NCBI RefSeq assembly: GCF_900112035.1
Contig: NZ_FOKC01000001.1
Coordinates: 124,001-188,000, forward strand
Direction: 5' to 3'
Length of the DNA: 64,000 nucleotides
Source of the DNA: Nocardioides alpinus
GTDB lineage: Bacteria > Actinomycetota > Actinomycetes > Propionibacteriales > Nocardioidaceae
In this document: in pieces, positions 61,541-64,000 of the stretch
Position numbering within the stretch: the first letter of the stretch is position 1
Layout: each line of letters opens with the position of its first letter
Notes under the pieces: generated by a model
What the model saw: only the letters and a program-made list of their open reading frames with translations
Database searches by the model: none
Told to the model about the DNA's origin: nothing
Made by a program: the position numbers and the translations under genes

Positions 61541-62695
61541 CTAGTAGGAACTGGGCAGGCCGAGACTGTGCCTGGCGATATAGTTGAGGATCATTTCTCG
61601 GCTGATCGGCGCGGTCCGCATGAGTCTCATCGAGCCCCATAAGGTGGCCAACCCGTACTCTGTGGACAACCCGTTCCCGCCGTGGGTCTGGATGGCCTGG
61701 TCCAATGCTGCCATGCCTGCTTCGGCAGCCGCGAACTTCGCCATGTTGGCGGCCTCTCCGGCCAGGGGGTCTCCCTCGTCGTGCAGCCAGGCGGCCCGCT
61801 GCGTCATCAGGCGAGCAAGATCCGCGTTGATCTTCGCAAGCGCCAAAGGGTGCGCGACGCCCTGGTGTGTGCCGATCGGAACGCCCCACACCTGGCGTCC
61901 TCGGGCGTACTCCGCCGCCTTGGCCAGGGCATATCGAGCGATGCCGTTGCCCATAGCTGCCCCCATGATCCGCTCGGGGTTCAGGCCTTGGAAGACCTGG
62001 CGTAGACCGTCGCCCTCTTCCCCGATCAGGCTCTCAGCAGGAAGGCGGACATCGTCGAAGAAGAGGGTGAACTGCTTGTCCGGTGCCGTCATCTCCACCG
62101 GAATGAGCGTCTTGGTAAGGCCGGCGGCATCGGTGGGTACCACCAGGAGGCTCAGCTTCCCGCGGCCCCTGTGGTCCGTGCCCGTTCGTGCGACGACGAG
62201 GATGGCGTCAGCCTCGTCCACACCCGAGATGTAGTACTTGGTGCCGGACAACACGTAATCGGTACCGTCGCGACGGGCCACTGTCGAGATGTTGTGCGAG
62301 TTCGAGCCTGCGTCCGGTTCGGTGATGGCGAACGACATGATGGACTCGCCGGTGGCCAGACGTCGGAGCCATCGCTCTTTCTGCTCCTCCGTGCCGAAAG
62401 TCTGAATCACCGAGCCGCAGATCGCAGGGGACACCACCATCATGAGGAGTGGGCAGCCGGCAGCGGTCAGCTCCTCGGCCACGATCTGCAGCTCGTAAAC
62501 GCCGGCGCCCCCGCCGCCGTACTCCTCTGCCAGATTCACCCCCAAGAAGCCGTGCTGTCCCGCAGCCTTCCAAAGGTCCGTACTCTTGGCTCCGGACTTC
62601 GAGGTTTCGACGAAGTACTCGTGACCGAACGACCGTCCAAGCTTCGCCACGGCCTCTCGGAGAGCGGTGTGCTCACCGGTTTCACGCAAGTCCAT
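61541..62695 (-). CDS. Acyl-CoA dehydrogenase
   Basis: 384 aa from ATG 62695 (MDLRETGEHTALREAVAKLG) with AGGAG upstream; a longer start at 62740 lacks this. FAD/substrate region FAITEPDAGSNSHNISTVAR and GTKYYISGVDEADAILVVAR. The C-terminal segment ending QTHGGNGLSTEYGLATLWGS and LMRTAPISREMILNYIARH supplies the FAD contact. The Glu base is not obvious in this variant. Works with the hydratase gene downstream. Confidence 0.9.
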   Translation of the reverse strand: MDLRETGEHTALREAVAKLGRSFGHEYFVETSKSGAKSTDLWKAAGQHGFLGVNLAEEYGGGGAGVYELQIVAEELTAAGCPLLMMVVSPAICGSVIQTFGTEEQKERWLRRLATGESIMSFAITEPDAGSNSHNISTVARRDGTDYVLSGTKYYISGVDEADAILVVARTGTDHRGRGKLSLLVVPTDAAGLTKTLIPVEMTAPDKQFTLFFDDVRLPAESLIGEEGDGLRQVFQGLNPERIMGAAMGNGIARYALAKAAEYARGRQVWGVPIGTHQGVAHPLALAKINADLARLMTQRAAWLHDEGDPLAGEAANMAKFAAAEAGMAALDQAIQTHGGNGLSTEYGLATLWGSMRLMRTAPISREMILNYIARHSLGLPSSY

Positions 62696-62757
62696 CTGGT
62701 GCTCCTTGTTGACATCGGTTAGTGGGTGCAGAAAGCGCACGTCTGCGGCGAGGCCGC

Positions 62758-64000
62758 CTAGTTCTCGTTCTCCTCGATCACCACGAGCACCTCGCCGTCA
62801 TGCACTGCTGACCCCTGCTCAACCGTGACTTCGCGGACGACGCCCTGATGCGGACTCGTCATGGTGTGCTCCATCTTCATGGCCTCAAGGACCAACAGCG
62901 GTTCTCCAGCAGCGACGTCGTCGCCGACAGCAACGAGCACCCTCGCGACGGTGCCCGGCATCGGCGCCATGAGGGAGCCGCCGGGGGCGGCTGACGCCGT
63001 GGAGGGGAAGCGCGGTGTCCGGGTGAAGGAGGTGTGGCCGAGGCGGCCATCCACATGGACGGTCGGTGAGTCCCCGTGACCGGAGATCTCGACGTGGAAG
63101 GTTTCGCGGAGACCGTCAACCTCGAGAACAACTCGTTGGGGCGTGAGCACACTGACGGCCAGCTCAGGTAGGTCGTCATCGTTGACGTGTGCGCGAACAG
63201 TTCCACGGTCCAGTACGTAGGCGACCCGGTACTGTGCTTCTTCGGCCTCAAAGCTGATGGTCTGCGGCTGCGAGCGGTTGTTCCGCCACCCGGAGGGAAC
63301 GGTGCGCTGTACCGACGCCGCCGCCCGTTTGCGCTCAACCAGAGCCAGGGTCGCCACGACCGCATGCAGGCGCTGAGCGTCCGGTCCGGCCAGTGGTCGG
63401 CCCAGGTCGACGGCGGGGTGCCGGGTCAAGAATCCAGTGTCAGTGTGACCGGCCACGAACTCGGGATGCCGCAGGATGCGGACCAGGAGATCCCGGTTCG
63501 TGACCAAGCCATGGATGCGGGCGTTGGCGAGTGCCGCACTGAGCTTGCGTATCGCCTCCTGCCGGTCCGGCGCCCAGGCAATGACCTTGGCCACCATGGG
63601 GTCGTAGTACTGACTGACCGACGATCCGACTTCCACGCCACTGTCGATCCGGACCCCCGGAACCTGCCCGAGGTCGAAGGTGTCGAGCGTTCCGGTCTGT
63701 GGCAAGAATTGCTGCAGCGGGTCCTCGGCGTAGAGTCTTGCCTCGACCGCATGGCCGGTGATGACAGCGTTCGACACCTCGGCGGGAAGCGGTTCGTGTT
63801 GGGCGACCATGAGCTGCAGGCGGACCAGGTCGAGCCCGGTGACCAGCTCGGTGACCGGATGTTCGACCTGGAGCCGTGTGTTCATCTCGAGGAAGTAGTA
63901 CTCACCTTGACCGTCCATCACGAATTCCACGGTCCCGGCACCGACATAGCCAACGGCCTTGGCCGCCGCCACAGCGTCCCTGCCCAGACGCTCGCGTAGG
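62758..64000 (-). CDS. Biotin-dependent acyl-CoA carboxylase alpha subunit (truncated by window edge)
   Basis: The reverse strand reads from the right edge to the stop at 62758. Visible: biotin carboxylase ATP-grasp end (EFVMDGQGEYYFLEMNTRLQ, then VEHPVTELVTGLDLVRLQLM; EMNTRLQVEH is the signature), biotin carboxylase C-terminal domain (GHAVEARLYAEDP), a middle domain, and the BCCP with biotinyl Lys in EAMKMEHTM near the C-terminus. The start lies beyond 64000. Probably acetyl-, propionyl- or 3-methylcrotonyl-CoA carboxylase; its neighbours fit branched or odd acyl-CoA breakdown. Confidence 0.92.
   Translation of the reverse strand, partial: LRERLGRDAVAAAKAVGYVGAGTVEFVMDGQGEYYFLEMNTRLQVEHPVTELVTGLDLVRLQLMVAQHEPLPAEVSNAVITGHAVEARLYAEDPLQQFLPQTGTLDTFDLGQVPGVRIDSGVEVGSSVSQYYDPMVAKVIAWAPDRQEAIRKLSAALANARIHGLVTNRDLLVRILRHPEFVAGHTDTGFLTRHPAVDLGRPLAGPDAQRLHAVVATLALVERKRAAASVQRTVPSGWRNNRSQPQTISFEAEEAQYRVAYVLDRGTVRAHVNDDDLPELAVSVLTPQRVVLEVDGLRETFHVEISGHGDSPTVHVDGRLGHTSFTRTPRFPSTASAAPGGSLMAPMPGTVARVLVAVGDDVAAGEPLLVLEAMKMEHTMTSPHQGVVREVTVEQGSAVHDGEVLVVIEENEN

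Noticed and set aside
1-64000. CRISPR array, rRNA operon and complete tRNA gene
   Set aside because: I found no regular spaced direct repeats, no rRNA-like sequence and no complete tRNA cloverleaf; only the T-arm-like piece near 38100.

Overview
This is a high-GC actinobacterial chromosome segment. Gene content points to the Nocardioidaceae, probably Nocardioides or a close relative: mycothiol biosynthesis (mshB), DinB-type mycothiol-dependent enzyme families, dapC-fdxA coupling, a B12-controlled nrdAB pair, an ileS T-box, and many 4-nt GTGA/ATGA overlaps with GTG starts. Taxonomy is inferred from this content only.

Positions 1-36000 read as ordinary core genome. In order they hold ileS with its T-box leader; an orphan AbiEi/DUF559-like gene boxed by inverted short repeats; dapD; a wall-hydrolase-like protein; dapC-fdxA; GNAT, DUF389 and VanW genes; mshB with its DUF6113 partner; a GH43-like secreted protein; a cytochrome P450; a six-gene signalling operon (GGCT-like protein, PGM1-like ATP-grasp ligase, response-regulator cyclase, receiver, hybrid kinase); DUF3054 and MFS genes; an ApbE / FMN-binding / ferric-reductase flavin electron-transfer operon; psuK-psuG; a cobalamin riboswitch with nrdAB; and several small metabolic genes.

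Positions about 36000-47500 are accessory DNA: a complete IS30-family element (imperfect 33-bp ends), a tyrosine integrase with candidate arm-type repeats, and a one-directional cassette. The cassette encodes a sigma-like factor, a zeta-type kinase, a helical protein of unknown function, a ubiquitin-like protein ending in Gly-Gly, a CEHH-motif protein that also reads like an E2, a JAB/JAMM isopeptidase and an E1-like enzyme. It is a bacterial ubiquitin-like conjugation system and the most interesting locus in the window. A lipoprotein gene and an IS3 remnant follow.

Positions about 47500-64000 are catabolic and partly decaying. They hold a BtrH-like gene broken by two frameshifts, a TetR gene, a PlsC-type acyltransferase, a CYP153-type alkane hydroxylase set (P450, ferredoxin, ferredoxin reductase) opposite an AraC regulator, a transglutaminase-like gene, and a TetR/acyl-CoA dehydrogenase divergent pair with tandem palindromic operators. 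Next comes a short zone of broken genes (VOC, DoxX, HxlR, IS3). The window ends in a beta-oxidation-like operon: MaoC, a TIGR03084 protein, enoyl-CoA hydratase, acyl-CoA dehydrogenase and a biotin-dependent carboxylase that runs off the right edge.
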